Shown here one piece after another: positions 35,090 to 44,383 of a stretch of 48,169 nucleotides of DNA; the first letter of the stretch is position 1; each line of letters starts with the position of its first letter. The DNA is from Desulfobacteraceae bacterium RAAP-1 (GTDB lineage: Bacteria > Desulfobacterota > Desulfobacteria > Desulfobacterales > Desulfatirhabdiaceae). A program made the translations under genes and the position numbers. The notes under the pieces were generated by a model. The model ran no database searches, was not told the DNA's origin, and saw only the letters and a program-made list of their open reading frames with translations. Location of the stretch: NCBI GenBank assembly GCA_001443525.1, contig LKPX01000023.1, positions 1 to 48,169 of the forward strand. The letters are read 5' to 3'.

Positions 35090-37867
35090 TCATAGGCAGC
35101 ACTTTGCGAGTGTCGCTTTCAGATCCACAATCTGATAGGGTTTTTGCAGAAATGCCTGGGGCTGTTCCGGGTGTTCATCCGCCACGACCTCGTCTACGGC
35201 ATAGCCGCTGGTCAGAATGACCGAAAGTTGGGGGCTGAGTTTTCTCAGCTCGGTAAGCGTTTCCCAGCCATTCATGCGTGGCAGGGTCAGGTCCAGGAGT
35301 ACGCAGGCGATAGCATCTTTGTGTTTCTGAAATATATCGATGGCTTCGAGCCCGTCGGTGGCCGTGAATACCGTGTAGCCGAAGCTGATCAGCATGGCTT
35401 GCGTGATATCCCGAAGCATGGGTTCATCCTCGACGATCAGAATAGCACGGGCGTTTTTAAACAGCGTGTCAGGGTGCGCAGGTGGAGAAGACAGCTCTTC
35501 ATGGAACTCGCGCCGGAGCAGGGGAAATAAAATCCGGAAAGTGGACCCATGTCCCGGCGCGCTCATAACGACGATGGCGCCGTTATGAGATCGGACAATA
35601 CCCTCGACCACCGCCAGCCCCAGTCCTCGACCAATGAACCGGGTGGAGAAGAAAGGATCGAATATCCGCTCGCGGACATCAGTACTCATACCGTCTCCGG
35701 TGTCCGAGACATCCAGAAAGGCATAGTCGCTGGTTGCGGGTTTCCAGTCCAGAGGAACAGCCTGGATATCAGCCATATCCTCCGATTGAACGATGCCGGT
35801 GGATATCTGAACGATGCCGGTCTTGTTCCCAATGGCTTCCCCTGCGTTGGTAACCAGATTGGTCAGAATTTGTCGCATTTGGGCAGCGTCTGCCAGAATA
35901 ACGGGCTTGTTGTCGGAGAAACGGGTTTGAAGTGTGACGGTTGAAGGGACAATTAATTTTAGGGATGGCAGGTTTTCTCTGCAAAATGCAACAAGATTCA
36001 GCGGTTTTGCGTGCCCAGGTTTCTGTCCAAGATAGGCCAGCATCAGGGTGCTGACTTCAGCGGCGCGCTGGGACGCCGTCATTGCGGCGTTCAGCCGTTT
36101 CAGAAGTGCTGCATTGACATCTGCGCCGTTCATGGCAAGTTCCAGATTGCCCATGACGACACCCAGCAGGTTGTTGAATTGGTGTGCGATGGCGCCGGCC
36201 ATACATCCCAGACTTTTGGCTTTTCTGGCCTGCTGTAGTTTATAGGCCAGGTCGAGGCGTTCCTGCTCGGCCATTTTGCGTTCTGTTATCTCTTCATGGG
36301 AAATGATGACGCTGGCGATATCGCCTTTCTGGAATCGTGTCGCTCTGCCGATAAACCAGCGTTTTGTTTCTGGCGAGTCGCATGGATATTCAAACTCGAA
36401 GAAGTCTTTTTCGCCGTTCATGGTTGCGCGGATACCTTCGGCAACAGCTTTAGCATTTTCTGATCCGGGGCCTTGCGCCGTTTCACATATCCATAGATAG
36501 TTGACGCCTTCAAAACCCGTAGCGTTCTGGCTGTGGTTCGCTTTGCCAAATTCCCGCCAGGCCGCGTTTGTAGCGATAATCACACCGTTTCCATCCAGGA
36601 TGCAGATGTGGGAGGACAGGGAATCAAGTGTGGCCCGGGCAAATTGTTCACTGTAACGCAGCGCATTTTCTATCTGTTTCCGTTTGCTGATGCCGTCGAA
36701 TATGGCGATGAAATCTCCGGGTTGGGGGCTATAGACGGAGACATCGAACCAGGCTTTCAACGCTTTCAGATAAAATTCGAACCGCTCCGGTGTGCCGGTG
36801 CTGGCTACCCTGCCGTAAATTTTGATTAGATAGTGATCGGTTTTTTGGATTCCGGGGATGATGTCGGAAACTTTTTTCCCGATAACATTTTTCAGACCGG
36901 TAAGCCTTTCAAAGGCGCTGTTGACATTCAGATAGATGAAATCATGGGGAACGTTGTTTTCAAACAGCATCCTGCAATGGGCAAAGCCGTTCAGCATGTT
37001 TTCAAATAATGAGCGATAGAGTGTTTCGCTTTTTCGCAGTTCTTCCACGGCCCGCTTGTGGCGGGTTTCATCGGTGATGATGGAGTAAAGCAACTGTCTG
37101 CCGGCAATAACCATCGGGCTGCTATGTACCATGACATCCCGCACAGCGCCGTCTGCAAGCCGGTGCTGAAAATGGAACCGATGCTGCTGGTTGGTAACGG
37201 CCTGCTGCATTTTGGCTTTGATCTCATCCAAAGACATGGTATTGATATCCGCGATACCGAGAGCGAGCAGTTTTTCGCGCGGATAGCCATAGAAAGATAT
37301 TGCTGCCGCATTGGCATCCACAATGGCATCGGTTTGTGAATCGATCAGAAGCGTGATGGCCTCACTATCGCTGAAGAGTGTACGGTAAAGAGATTCACTT
37401 TCCTGAAGCGCTATTTCAGCATGTTTGTGTTGAGTAATATCACTTATAATGCCTTGAATTTCAAACTTATCATCGGATATGGAGACATTATGGCTGGAAG
37501 ATCGAACCCAGTGAATATCTCCGGATTTGGAGACAAGCCGATACTCCATAACCTCAATGACGCCAGCCTTGACTTGTTCGAAGCGGTTTTTTATTCGTGA
37601 CAGGTCTTCACTATGAATGAATTCGAATATCGAACGTCCGGTCAGTTCTTTCGGATGATATTCGAGAATGGTTTCCACCGATGGGCTGATATAGATAAGA
37701 TTGCCTTCTGTATCCGAGGCGTAAATGATGTCGTTCAGATTTTCGATCAGATTCCGGAACTTTTTTTCACGTTCCAGCAACATGGCTTGCTGTTGCAGTG
37801 CTTCCAGCCTTGTTCTGGATATCTGCAAACAGTCGTCAGAGATAGATGATATATTCGTGTTTGCCAT
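35090..37867 (-). CDS. Hybrid histidine kinase with several PAS domains and a receiver
   Basis: A 925-residue soluble sensor with no membrane helices. It has a short coiled N-terminus, then four PAS/PAC modules (about residues 35-530). The kinase core follows, with phospho-accepting H562 in AIAHQFNNLLG, a HATPase domain (LTNLVTNAGEAIG, SDTGDGM, GRGLGLAVVEGI), and a C-terminal receiver with acceptor D859 in LLDLTLPRMNG. It is likely a cytoplasmic redox or ligand sensor that passes phosphate through its receiver to an unlinked histidine phosphotransferase. No partner is adjacent. Confidence 0.93.
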   Translation of the reverse strand: MANTNISSISDDCLQISRTRLEALQQQAMLLEREKKFRNLIENLNDIIYASDTEGNLIYISPSVETILEYHPKELTGRSIFEFIHSEDLSRIKNRFEQVKAGVIEVMEYRLVSKSGDIHWVRSSSHNVSISDDKFEIQGIISDITQHKHAEIALQESESLYRTLFSDSEAITLLIDSQTDAIVDANAAAISFYGYPREKLLALGIADINTMSLDEIKAKMQQAVTNQQHRFHFQHRLADGAVRDVMVHSSPMVIAGRQLLYSIITDETRHKRAVEELRKSETLYRSLFENMLNGFAHCRMLFENNVPHDFIYLNVNSAFERLTGLKNVIGKKVSDIIPGIQKTDHYLIKIYGRVASTGTPERFEFYLKALKAWFDVSVYSPQPGDFIAIFDGISKRKQIENALRYSEQFARATLDSLSSHICILDGNGVIIATNAAWREFGKANHSQNATGFEGVNYLWICETAQGPGSENAKAVAEGIRATMNGEKDFFEFEYPCDSPETKRWFIGRATRFQKGDIASVIISHEEITERKMAEQERLDLAYKLQQARKAKSLGCMAGAIAHQFNNLLGVVMGNLELAMNGADVNAALLKRLNAAMTASQRAAEVSTLMLAYLGQKPGHAKPLNLVAFCRENLPSLKLIVPSTVTLQTRFSDNKPVILADAAQMRQILTNLVTNAGEAIGNKTGIVQISTGIVQSEDMADIQAVPLDWKPATSDYAFLDVSDTGDGMSTDVRERIFDPFFSTRFIGRGLGLAVVEGIVRSHNGAIVVMSAPGHGSTFRILFPLLRREFHEELSSPPAHPDTLFKNARAILIVEDEPMLRDITQAMLISFGYTVFTATDGLEAIDIFQKHKDAIACVLLDLTLPRMNGWETLTELRKLSPQLSVILTSGYAVDEVVADEHPEQPQAFLQKPYQIVDLKATLAKCCL

Positions 37868-37957
37868 AGTATTATCGGTTCCGATGGTTCCGCAATTTGA
37901 AATCAGTGATCATTGAGGAAAATGCAGCAAGTTCCGATGCCGCTGAACGACAACAGC

Positions 37958-38737
37958 TTACAAGCTAAAGTTTCGCACATAGAAGTCATGACCACCGGAA
38001 TCGTTCAGCCGCTTAACTTCAGTGAGGCGTCTGGCATGCACCAGATAGTTGACATCTATATTGCGGCCCAGCTTGCAGGTGCGCAGAAACGGGTTGTAGT
38101 GTAGTCCTGTCATGTCCTGAAGGTCCAGCCCTGCCGTGTGAATCCATTGCGCCATTTCCGCAGGTCTGATAAAACGCCGGTGGGTGTGGGTGCCGATGGG
38201 CATGAGCCGAAGGATATATTCTGCGCCGACAATCGCCAGAATGAATGATTTGAAATTCCGGTTGAGGGTGGCGAAAAATACATCGCCTCCGGGTTTTACC
38301 AGCGTATGCACCGCTGTGATGACGGACAGCGGGTCGGGAACATGCTCCAGCATCTCAAGGCATGTGACGACATCGAAACAGGAAGAACTGGTTGCAGCCA
38401 TAGCTTCCGCCGTGGTATGTAGATAAGTTACGTGGAGTCCTGTTATGTTCAGATGTCGGCGGGCAGCGTTCAGCGCAGCTTCTCCCTGGTCAACTCCCGT
38501 GACGGAAGCCCCCAGGCCGGCCATGGCTTCGGACAGGATGCCGCCGCCGCATCCGATGTCCAAGACCGTCTTGCCCCGAATGGCGCTGCGGTCATCGATG
38601 TAATGGATGCGCGCCGGATTGATATCGTGGAGCGCCTTGAAATCACCCCGTAAATTCCACCAGTCCTGTGACAGGGATTCAAACCGGGATATTTCTGCGG
38701 CATCCACATTTTGTGTATTTTTTGTGTTCATAACCAT
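37958..38737 (-). CDS. ubiG: UbiG-like SAM-dependent O-methyltransferase
   Basis: A 259-residue class I methyltransferase matching 3-demethylubiquinone O-methyltransferase along its length: FESLSQDWWNLRGDFKALHDINPARIHYI, then SAM motif VLDIGCGGGILSE, and the downstream THTHRRFIRPAEM. In ubiquinone makers UbiG methylates two ring hydroxyls. This anaerobe would be expected to use menaquinone, so the true substrate may differ. An alternative ATG lies two codons in. It is divergent from the transglycosylase gene with only 16 bp between starts. Confidence 0.85.
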   Translation of the reverse strand: MVMNTKNTQNVDAAEISRFESLSQDWWNLRGDFKALHDINPARIHYIDDRSAIRGKTVLDIGCGGGILSEAMAGLGASVTGVDQGEAALNAARRHLNITGLHVTYLHTTAEAMAATSSSCFDVVTCLEMLEHVPDPLSVITAVHTLVKPGGDVFFATLNRNFKSFILAIVGAEYILRLMPIGTHTHRRFIRPAEMAQWIHTAGLDLQDMTGLHYNPFLRTCKLGRNIDVNYLVHARRLTEVKRLNDSGGHDFYVRNFSL

Positions 38738-38753
38738 ATGGAATTATCATATC

Positions 38754-39857
38754 ATGCGACGTTCTGTGATACAAATATTGATTGTGCTGTCGGTCTTGTG
38801 TGTGGGAACTTACGGGCATGCACAGCCTGGTGAGATTCCTGCAATGGAAGAAATTCCTTCTCTGGTGGTTAGTGTACGAGTGAAGCCGCCGCTGGATTTT
38901 TGCGGAGAGCCCACGCCGTTAAACACCTTCGATGCTCGCGAGCGACTTGAAAAAGAGCTTCTGATCATGCTCTGGGATCGGGACCAGACCATCTTGTGGA
39001 TCAAGCGTTCCAACAGATATCTGCCTTATATTCAGAGCATGCTGAAGGCTGACAACCTTCCGGATGACCTCAAATATATCCCCATTATCGAAAGTTCTTT
39101 GCGAGCGCTGGCCGGTTCTCCCAAAGGCGCAGTAGGATACTGGCAATTTATCAAGGATACGGGTGAACGCTATGGCCTGGGTGTGACAGAAGACCTGGAT
39201 GAGCGCCGAAACATCATAGCGTCCACTCAGGCGGGCATCATGTATCTGAAAAAACTGCATGATGACTTTGGCTCCTGGACGCTGGCGGCGGCTGCTTACA
39301 ACATGGGAGAGCAGGGGCTGAAACGGGAAATTCAGCTCCAGGACACCAGCGATTTTTACAATCTCTATCTGTATCAGGAAACCCAGCGCTATGTTTTCAG
39401 AATTCTGGCGGCCAAGCTGATTCTGAGCAATCCTGAAAAATACGGATTTATAATGTCTCCTGAAGATTTATACCCGCCTCAGGAATTCGACCGCGTGCTG
39501 CTGGATCTGCCGCAGCGGACGCCGGTGCTCTCTGTCGCCCGTGCGGCGCAGACGACGTTTAAAGCCATCAAGGATTTAAATCCGGAGATTCGCGGTCATT
39601 ATCTTCCCATGGGGTCGCTGACAATTTCCATTCCGCGCGGAGCAACCGCCGGATTCCAGGAACGACTTAACCAGCAACTGCAGACACTGCAGGCGCAGGT
39701 GGTATCGGACAGGGTGTATGTTGTTAAAAACGGCGATTCGCTGTCTGGAATCGCTGCGCGGCTGAGCATCCCGCTGTCATCGCTAAGGCAATGGAACCAC
39801 CTTCGGCAGGATCAGCCCATCCATCCGGGAGACCGGCTGATACTTCATTCCAACTGA
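38754..39857 (+). CDS. MltD-like lytic transglycosylase with LysM domain
   Basis: A 367-residue exported protein. Its signal peptide ends near AHAQ after a hydrophobic stretch (residues 7-20). The SLT domain has the catalytic glutamate in YIPIIESSLRA and the family motifs GAVGYWQFIKDTG and AAAYNMGEQGL. One C-terminal LysM repeat (YVVKNGDSLSGIAARL) binds peptidoglycan. The ATG at 38754 is chosen because it begins the signal peptide; upstream codons overlap ubiG. It acts on the cell wall, possibly in turnover or assembly of envelope machines. Confidence 0.93.
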   Translation: MRRSVIQILIVLSVLCVGTYGHAQPGEIPAMEEIPSLVVSVRVKPPLDFCGEPTPLNTFDARERLEKELLIMLWDRDQTILWIKRSNRYLPYIQSMLKADNLPDDLKYIPIIESSLRALAGSPKGAVGYWQFIKDTGERYGLGVTEDLDERRNIIASTQAGIMYLKKLHDDFGSWTLAAAAYNMGEQGLKREIQLQDTSDFYNLYLYQETQRYVFRILAAKLILSNPEKYGFIMSPEDLYPPQEFDRVLLDLPQRTPVLSVARAAQTTFKAIKDLNPEIRGHYLPMGSLTISIPRGATAGFQERLNQQLQTLQAQVVSDRVYVVKNGDSLSGIAARLSIPLSSLRQWNHLRQDQPIHPGDRLILHSN

Positions 39858-39876
39858 CAGCTATAAGAGGAGATAT

Positions 39877-40569
39877 ATGGCTATCAACACCAACCGCATC
39901 GTCAAATCGGAGATTTTTCTAGATGTCGTGCATGCCATCCTCCGGATCTATTTTATGACGTTTCGAGTTACGGCTGTGAACGAAACAACATGGCTGCAAC
40001 ACCTCAAACACGATGGAAACGTGCTGCTGTGCTGCTGGCATCAGCAGTTTCTTCCCATCATGGCATATCTGTACCGTCACCGGAGATGGTCGCCTTCCCT
40101 GATGATCAGTCAGAGCAATGACGGCGATATCGGTGCGGGTCTGTGCCAGCGCACCGGCTGGCGGCCTGTCCGCGGTTCATCCTCCAGGGGAGGCGTCAAG
40201 GCGCTGAAGGGTATTATCCGGGAGTTGAGACGCTCCCGGCTGGCTGCCCATATTGTTGACGGTCCCAGAGGGCCGGCAGGCATCGTTAAATCCGGAACCA
40301 TCATGCTGGCCCAGGCAACCCGCGCCATCGTTGTTCCCGTCTATTTATCCGCGGACAGAGCGTGGTTTTTTAAAAGCTGGGACAGGTTCATGATCCCAAA
40401 ACCCTTTGCCCGGCTCCAGGTTCAATTCGGAGAACCTCTGTATGTCAGTGACGCCAGGGGGAAATCCGACATGGAAGCCTGCCGGCAGCGTCTGGAATCC
40501 GCCATGCGGCCGCATCTGATATCTCCCTGTGCATCCAACCATCGAAAGCAGGCTTCTAACCATGTATGA
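39877..40569 (+). CDS. DUF374 lysophospholipid acyltransferase-like protein
   Basis: A 230-residue protein of the DUF374/LPLAT family with LLCCWHQQFLPIM (acyltransferase-type histidine), the SQSNDGD stretch and VDGPRGPAG. Members are linked to lipid A or lipid acylation in Gram-negative envelopes. Strong GAGGAGAT ribosome site. It overlaps the next gene by 8 bp. The exact acceptor is unknown. Confidence 0.88.
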   Translation: MAINTNRIVKSEIFLDVVHAILRIYFMTFRVTAVNETTWLQHLKHDGNVLLCCWHQQFLPIMAYLYRHRRWSPSLMISQSNDGDIGAGLCQRTGWRPVRGSSSRGGVKALKGIIRELRRSRLAAHIVDGPRGPAGIVKSGTIMLAQATRAIVVPVYLSADRAWFFKSWDRFMIPKPFARLQVQFGEPLYVSDARGKSDMEACRQRLESAMRPHLISPCASNHRKQASNHV

Positions 40570-41740
40570 TTATCAACTGAACCAGGAATATTTCGCCCAG
40601 ATTGCCGACGACATGACGGGCATGGGTTGTGAGGAACTGACGGCCCTGGGAGCCGAGAACGTCCGCCCGGCCTACCGGGGTGTGCATTTCAACGCCAGCC
40701 ATCCGGTCATGTACCGGATCAACTATGAATCCCGTTTTATCACCCGGGTTATTGCGCCGCTGACCACATTTGTATGTAAAAACGCCGATCACATCTACCG
40801 GAAAGGTTCGGACGTCGAATGGCGTAATTTTTTTTCTGCGGATCATACGTTTGCGGTTTTCGCCAGTGTGTCCAACAGCACCGCCGTCAGTCATTCAGAG
40901 TTCGCTGCACTCCGGCTGAAAGATGCCATTGCCGATTATTTTAAAAATCTGTCCGGAAGCAGGCCGGATGTGGAAAAGCTCAATCCCGATGTCTGGGTCA
41001 ACCTTCATATCGATAACAATCAAGCCGTTATCGGCATCGACACTTCCGGCGGTTCACTGCATCGCAGGGGATACCGCATACAATCCGTCAAGGCGCCCAT
41101 TCAGGAAACACTGGCCGCGGCCATCATTCACCTGTCGGGCTGGAACGGAGAACGTCCTCTGGTGGATCCCATGTGCGGTTCCGGCACGCTGATTACAGAG
41201 GCTTTGATGCATTATTGCCGCATCCCCGCCGGGATTCTCCGGAAACGCTTTGGCTTTGAGTTTCTGCCGGACTATGACAGAAAAACGTGGAAACAAGTCA
41301 AGGATAGCTCAGACCAGCACATTCGCGGGCTTCCGGACGGGCTCATTGCGGCCAGCGATATTTCAGAAAAAGCCGTTGCCGCAACCCGAGAAAATCTTCG
41401 TCAGCTTCCTTACGGAGACCGCATTCCGGTACTCGTGGCGGATTTCAGGCGGATTTCAAAACTGGAACGGTGTATGATTGTGTGCAATCCGCCCTATGGC
41501 ATCCGGCTGGACAATCCGGAGGCGTTGGAATTGTGGTATCGGCAGTTCGGCGATTTTCTGAAACAGAAATGCGCCCATTCACAGGCGTTTGTCTATGCGG
41601 GAAACCGCGAGCTGATTTCCTGCATCGGACTGAAACCGGCCTTCAGGCTTCCCCTGAAAAACGGGGGGCTTGACGGAAGGCTGTTGCGGTATGATATCTA
41701 TCCCCGGGAAGAATCCGGGCCTATAACGACACAGGAGTAA
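40562..41740 (+). CDS. THUMP-type class I rRNA methyltransferase (RlmL/UPF0020-like)
   Basis: A 392-residue protein. Residues 1-160 form a ferredoxin-like/THUMP RNA-binding region; residues 165-380 form the methyltransferase with VDPMCGSGTLITEA and the base-methylating motif CNPPYGIRL. It corresponds to the N-terminal half (m2G2445) of E. coli RlmL, lacking the fused RlmK part. The ATG at 40562 overlaps the acyltransferase end by 8 bp; codons upstream of it are not needed. rpe follows three bases later. Confidence 0.9.
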   Translation: MYDYQLNQEYFAQIADDMTGMGCEELTALGAENVRPAYRGVHFNASHPVMYRINYESRFITRVIAPLTTFVCKNADHIYRKGSDVEWRNFFSADHTFAVFASVSNSTAVSHSEFAALRLKDAIADYFKNLSGSRPDVEKLNPDVWVNLHIDNNQAVIGIDTSGGSLHRRGYRIQSVKAPIQETLAAAIIHLSGWNGERPLVDPMCGSGTLITEALMHYCRIPAGILRKRFGFEFLPDYDRKTWKQVKDSSDQHIRGLPDGLIAASDISEKAVAATRENLRQLPYGDRIPVLVADFRRISKLERCMIVCNPPYGIRLDNPEALELWYRQFGDFLKQKCAHSQAFVYAGNRELISCIGLKPAFRLPLKNGGLDGRLLRYDIYPREESGPITTQE

Positions 41741-41743
41741 CGA

Positions 41744-42406
41744 ATGAAATATATAGCCCCTTCCATACTGTCCGCGGATTTCGCCCGGCTTGGAGAAGAA
41801 ATCCGGAATGTCGAAGCAGCGGGTGCGGACTGGATTCATGTGGATGTCATGGACGGTCACTTTGTTCCCAACATCACCATGGGGCCGCTGGTGGTGGAAG
41901 CCGTAAAAAAAGTGACGACGCTTCCCATCGATGTTCATCTGATGATCGAACATCCGGAGCGGTTCGTCGCAGATTTCGCCAAAGCCGGCGCGTCCCTGAT
42001 TTCCGTGCAGGTGGAAACCTGCGTACATCTGAACCGGACCATTCAGTTGATACGCGAACATGGATGCCGTCCCGGTGCGGTGCTGAATCCATCGACGCCG
42101 CTGTCGGCGCTGGACTGGATTCTGGAAGACCTGGATTTCGTACTGCTCATGAGCGTCAATCCCGGTTTCGGTGGCCAGAAATTCATTCCCAACACGCTTC
42201 AGAAAGCAAGAGAACTGAAAACGCGGATTACGGAACGCCACCTGCCTACTCTGATTGAGATTGACGGCGGCGTTAACGAAACCACCATCCGGGAAATCGC
42301 TCTGTCAGGTGTGGATGTCTTTGTGGCAGGATCCGCTGTTTTCGGAAAAAAGGATTACCGCAGTGTGATTGCGACGTTTAAACGGCTCATTGACATGGCC
42401 GTCTGA
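41744..42406 (+). CDS. rpe: Ribulose-phosphate 3-epimerase
   Basis: A 220-residue TIM-barrel enzyme interconverting ribulose 5-phosphate and xylulose 5-phosphate. Signatures: APSILSADFARLGEEI, HVDVMDGHFVPN (metal ligands), MSVNPGFGGQKFI and EIDGGVN. Normal length, AGGAG ribosome site, end of the acyltransferase-methyltransferase-rpe unit, followed by a terminator. Confidence 0.97.
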   Translation: MKYIAPSILSADFARLGEEIRNVEAAGADWIHVDVMDGHFVPNITMGPLVVEAVKKVTTLPIDVHLMIEHPERFVADFAKAGASLISVQVETCVHLNRTIQLIREHGCRPGAVLNPSTPLSALDWILEDLDFVLLMSVNPGFGGQKFIPNTLQKARELKTRITERHLPTLIEIDGGVNETTIREIALSGVDVFVAGSAVFGKKDYRSVIATFKRLIDMAV

Positions 42407-42445
42407 TAAGTCCTTCAGGGTTTTTACCGTCTGTCTTTCAAATTC

Positions 42446-42475
42446 CCCGCCTGGAAGCATTTCAGGCGGGTTTCT
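42446..42475 (+). terminator. Rho-independent terminator after rpe
   Basis: A perfect 8-bp stem CCCGCCTG (42446-42453) / CAGGCGGG (42463-42470) with a 9-nt loop, followed by TTTCT. It separates rpe from aroQ. Confidence 0.85.
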
Positions 42476-42500
42476 CATGATCTGAAACAATGAGGATATT

Positions 42501-42980
42501 ATGGAAAATCCTTCTGAAACACGCACTATCCTGGTTATTCACGGCCCCAACCTGAACATGCTGGGAAAAAGAGAACCCGAGGTATATGGCAAGGATACAC
42601 TTGAGGATATTGACGCCGGTCTCAAGGAAGCCGGACGGCATCTGGGGGTGGTGGTCGAAACGTTTCAGTCCAATCACGAAGGGGTGATCGTGGAGAAAAT
42701 TCAGGAAATCATGACCACCCATCAGGGGCTGATCATCAATCCCGGCGCTTACACCCATACCAGCGTAGCCATACGCGATGCGCTGCTGCTGCTGAATTTC
42801 CCGATTGTCGAGGTGCATCTGTCCAATATCTATAAGCGGGAACCTTTCCGCCATCATTCCATGGTGGCAGGTGTTGCTACCGGTCAGATTTCCGGCCTGG
42901 GGATGCAGGGATATTTTCTGGCGCTGGAGTATACTTCAAGTTGCATCAATTTGCGATTTTCTAACAAGCTGAAATTTTAG
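42501..42980 (+). CDS. aroQ: 3-dehydroquinate dehydratase, type II
   Basis: A 159-residue enzyme of the shikimate pathway. Hallmarks: [18 protein letters not shown] (catalytic arginine and tyrosine), [17 protein letters not shown] (catalytic histidine) and [17 protein letters not shown]. The type II enzyme works as a dodecamer by anti-elimination. Ribosome site GAGGA. This is the last gene before the cassette-like region. Confidence 0.97.
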   Translation: MENPSETRTILVIHGPNLNMLGKREPEVYGKDTLEDIDAGLKEAGRHLGVVVETFQSNHEGVIVEKIQEIMTTHQGLIINPGAYTHTSVAIRDALLLLNFPIVEVHLSNIYKREPFRHHSMVAGVATGQISGLGMQGYFLALEYTSSCINLRFSNKLKF

Positions 42981-43400
42981 GGAAAGCATCGAATCCAAGA
43001 TGTCATCGTAAAAAGTCTGAAGCCATACTGAACGCAATTTAGTGATGAATGCTTATTCATAGCAAAAACATTACTCAAAAAAGCAAAATAGCTCTTTTAT
43101 AAACTTGATAATCCGGCCTGGAGAGAAAAAGCCTTGCAGATTGTCCCCATTTCCCCTGTTTCGGGTCGCTTTTACAGCTGCAGCCCCGAAATATATTGAT
43201 CCTTGCGGCTTTTAACTCTACAACGCGAGTTAGTAAAACAGCCACAAAATATTGTGGCAATAACAACACCAGAATACAGTATGTGGTCATAAAATTGTTA
43301 AATTGCGTTGGAGGGTTAGTTGCCCTTCAACTTCAACAGCTCGTCGTCCAGCCTTATTCGTTATGCGACGCTGTCACGTCATTACATGAAATCAAGTTTT
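42981..43400. other. Gene-free border between aroQ and the cassette array
   Basis: About 420 bp with no convincing gene. TCGTAAAAAGTC near 43007-43024 resembles the end of the 10607-10729 repeat. At 43241-43258 a perfect 7-bp-stem hairpin GCCACAA-AATA-TTGTGGC. At 43346-43367 lies the R''/L''-like half of a putative third attC. Its partner half is not recognisable, so the distal array end looks broken. Confidence 0.5.
43346..43367 (-). other. Partial attC-like site downstream of the yitT cassette
   Basis: Read on the minus strand, CGCATAAC (43360-43367) follows the yitT stop, then a short spacer and GGCTGGACG as L''-like box. The 8-bp core is the exact complement of the CGTTATGCG core at the start of the yitT cassette (44289-44296). 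No matching L'/R' half is found downstream, so the site is degenerate or truncated. Confidence 0.5.
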
Positions 43401-44249
43401 CTATTGCAGACCCATTCTCTTGACTATACCACCTTCGACACCAGACAGTGGATGGAAAACTACGAAAGCTCCTCCATCAATATTCCGTATGATTGCCTTT
43501 ACCTTGCCGATCTCCAATCGAGTCACGACGCAGTACAAAATATGCTTTTCCGCCCCGCTCATTCCGCCGCAACCCCTATAAACTGTCACGCCCCGGCCAA
43601 GCTCGTTAATGATCATTTCACGAATGGTAGCGTTCTGGTCCGAGACAATTGTGATAGCCGTATATTCGTCAATTCCGTGCATTACGAAGTCAAGCGTCCT
43701 CGCGGCAGCGCTGTATGTTAGGATAGAGTAAAGCGCTGCATCAATACCCAGGACAGACATCGCAATCAGGAAGAGTACAACATTGAATATGAGGATCACA
43801 TCGCCCACTTTTAGCAGGTAGCTTCGCCTGCTGATTAGGAGCGCCGCAATCTCCGTTCCGTCGAGTACCGCACCGCCACGGATTGCAAGTCCGATCCCAG
43901 CTCCGATAAAGAAACCACCGAACACGGCAGTAAGCACTAAGTCTGGTGTGACGTCAGGGTAGGGAATGATAGCAAGGGCGACAGCGAGACTTGTGATTCC
44001 GAGAGCGCTGCGCACCGCTAATGCGCAACCCATCAGCCGGTAGCCGACTGCAATGAATGGCAGGTTGACCAATGGCAGCAACACGTATAGTGGAAGGACG
44101 GTTATCTTAGCGAGCAACATGGATACACCCGTCACCCCACCGTCAATAAAATTGCTCGACAATAGGAACCCCTTAAGGCCCATACCGGCTGACAGGATAC
44201 CCATCATGACGAGTATGGCGTTCGGGATTTCGCTTTTCAACCTTTTCAT
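43401..44249 (-). CDS. YitT family membrane protein (DUF161 + DUF2179)
   Basis: A 282-residue protein. It has about five or six membrane helices (residues 10-170: MGILSAGMGLKGFLLSSNFIDGGVTG is the DUF161 signature) and a C-terminal soluble DUF2179 domain (ATIREMIINELGRGVTVYRGCGGMSG). Function of the family is not established; transport roles have been proposed. The ribosome site is poor (GAG). It is enclosed by matching cassette cores (GTTATGC before the start, GCATAAC after the stop), so I read it as an integron gene cassette on the minus strand. Confidence 0.9.
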   Translation of the reverse strand: MKRLKSEIPNAILVMMGILSAGMGLKGFLLSSNFIDGGVTGVSMLLAKITVLPLYVLLPLVNLPFIAVGYRLMGCALAVRSALGITSLAVALAIIPYPDVTPDLVLTAVFGGFFIGAGIGLAIRGGAVLDGTEIAALLISRRSYLLKVGDVILIFNVVLFLIAMSVLGIDAALYSILTYSAAARTLDFVMHGIDEYTAITIVSDQNATIREMIINELGRGVTVYRGCGGMSGAEKHILYCVVTRLEIGKVKAIIRNIDGGAFVVFHPLSGVEGGIVKRMGLQ

Positions 44250-44289
44250 GTCTGGAACTCAGTCGCTCTATTTTTTATTCTTAAATAAC

Positions 44290-44383
44290 GCATAACGTTT
44301 GCGGACCACTCGAGCCGCCTCAGGCTTCGCGGGAAAATCAAACCCCGTTCCTCGGCGTCAAGTGTATTATTCGCAGGTTATCC
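44290..44383 (-). other. attC site between methyltransferase and yitT cassettes
   Basis: A 94-bp imperfect palindrome. On the plus strand it starts GCATAAC (R', 44290-44296) and ends GTTATCC (R'', 44377-44383), the latter containing the methyltransferase stop codon. The arms share blocks TGCG, CACTyGA, CGCC and AGG with unpaired bases between them, as in attC folds. The cassette cut would fall between 44295 and 44296. Confidence 0.7.

Noticed and set aside
43241-43262. GCCACAA-AATA-TTGTGGC hairpin with flanking GTTAG and AATAAC as a possible attC
   Set aside because: The core order is GTT...AAC, the reverse of the AAC...GTT order on the plus strand of the other two sites; kept only as a hairpin.
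43320-43721. 133-codon plus-strand frame across the yitT 3' end
   Set aside because: Runs antisense through the DUF2179 domain and across the partial attC; no ribosome site.
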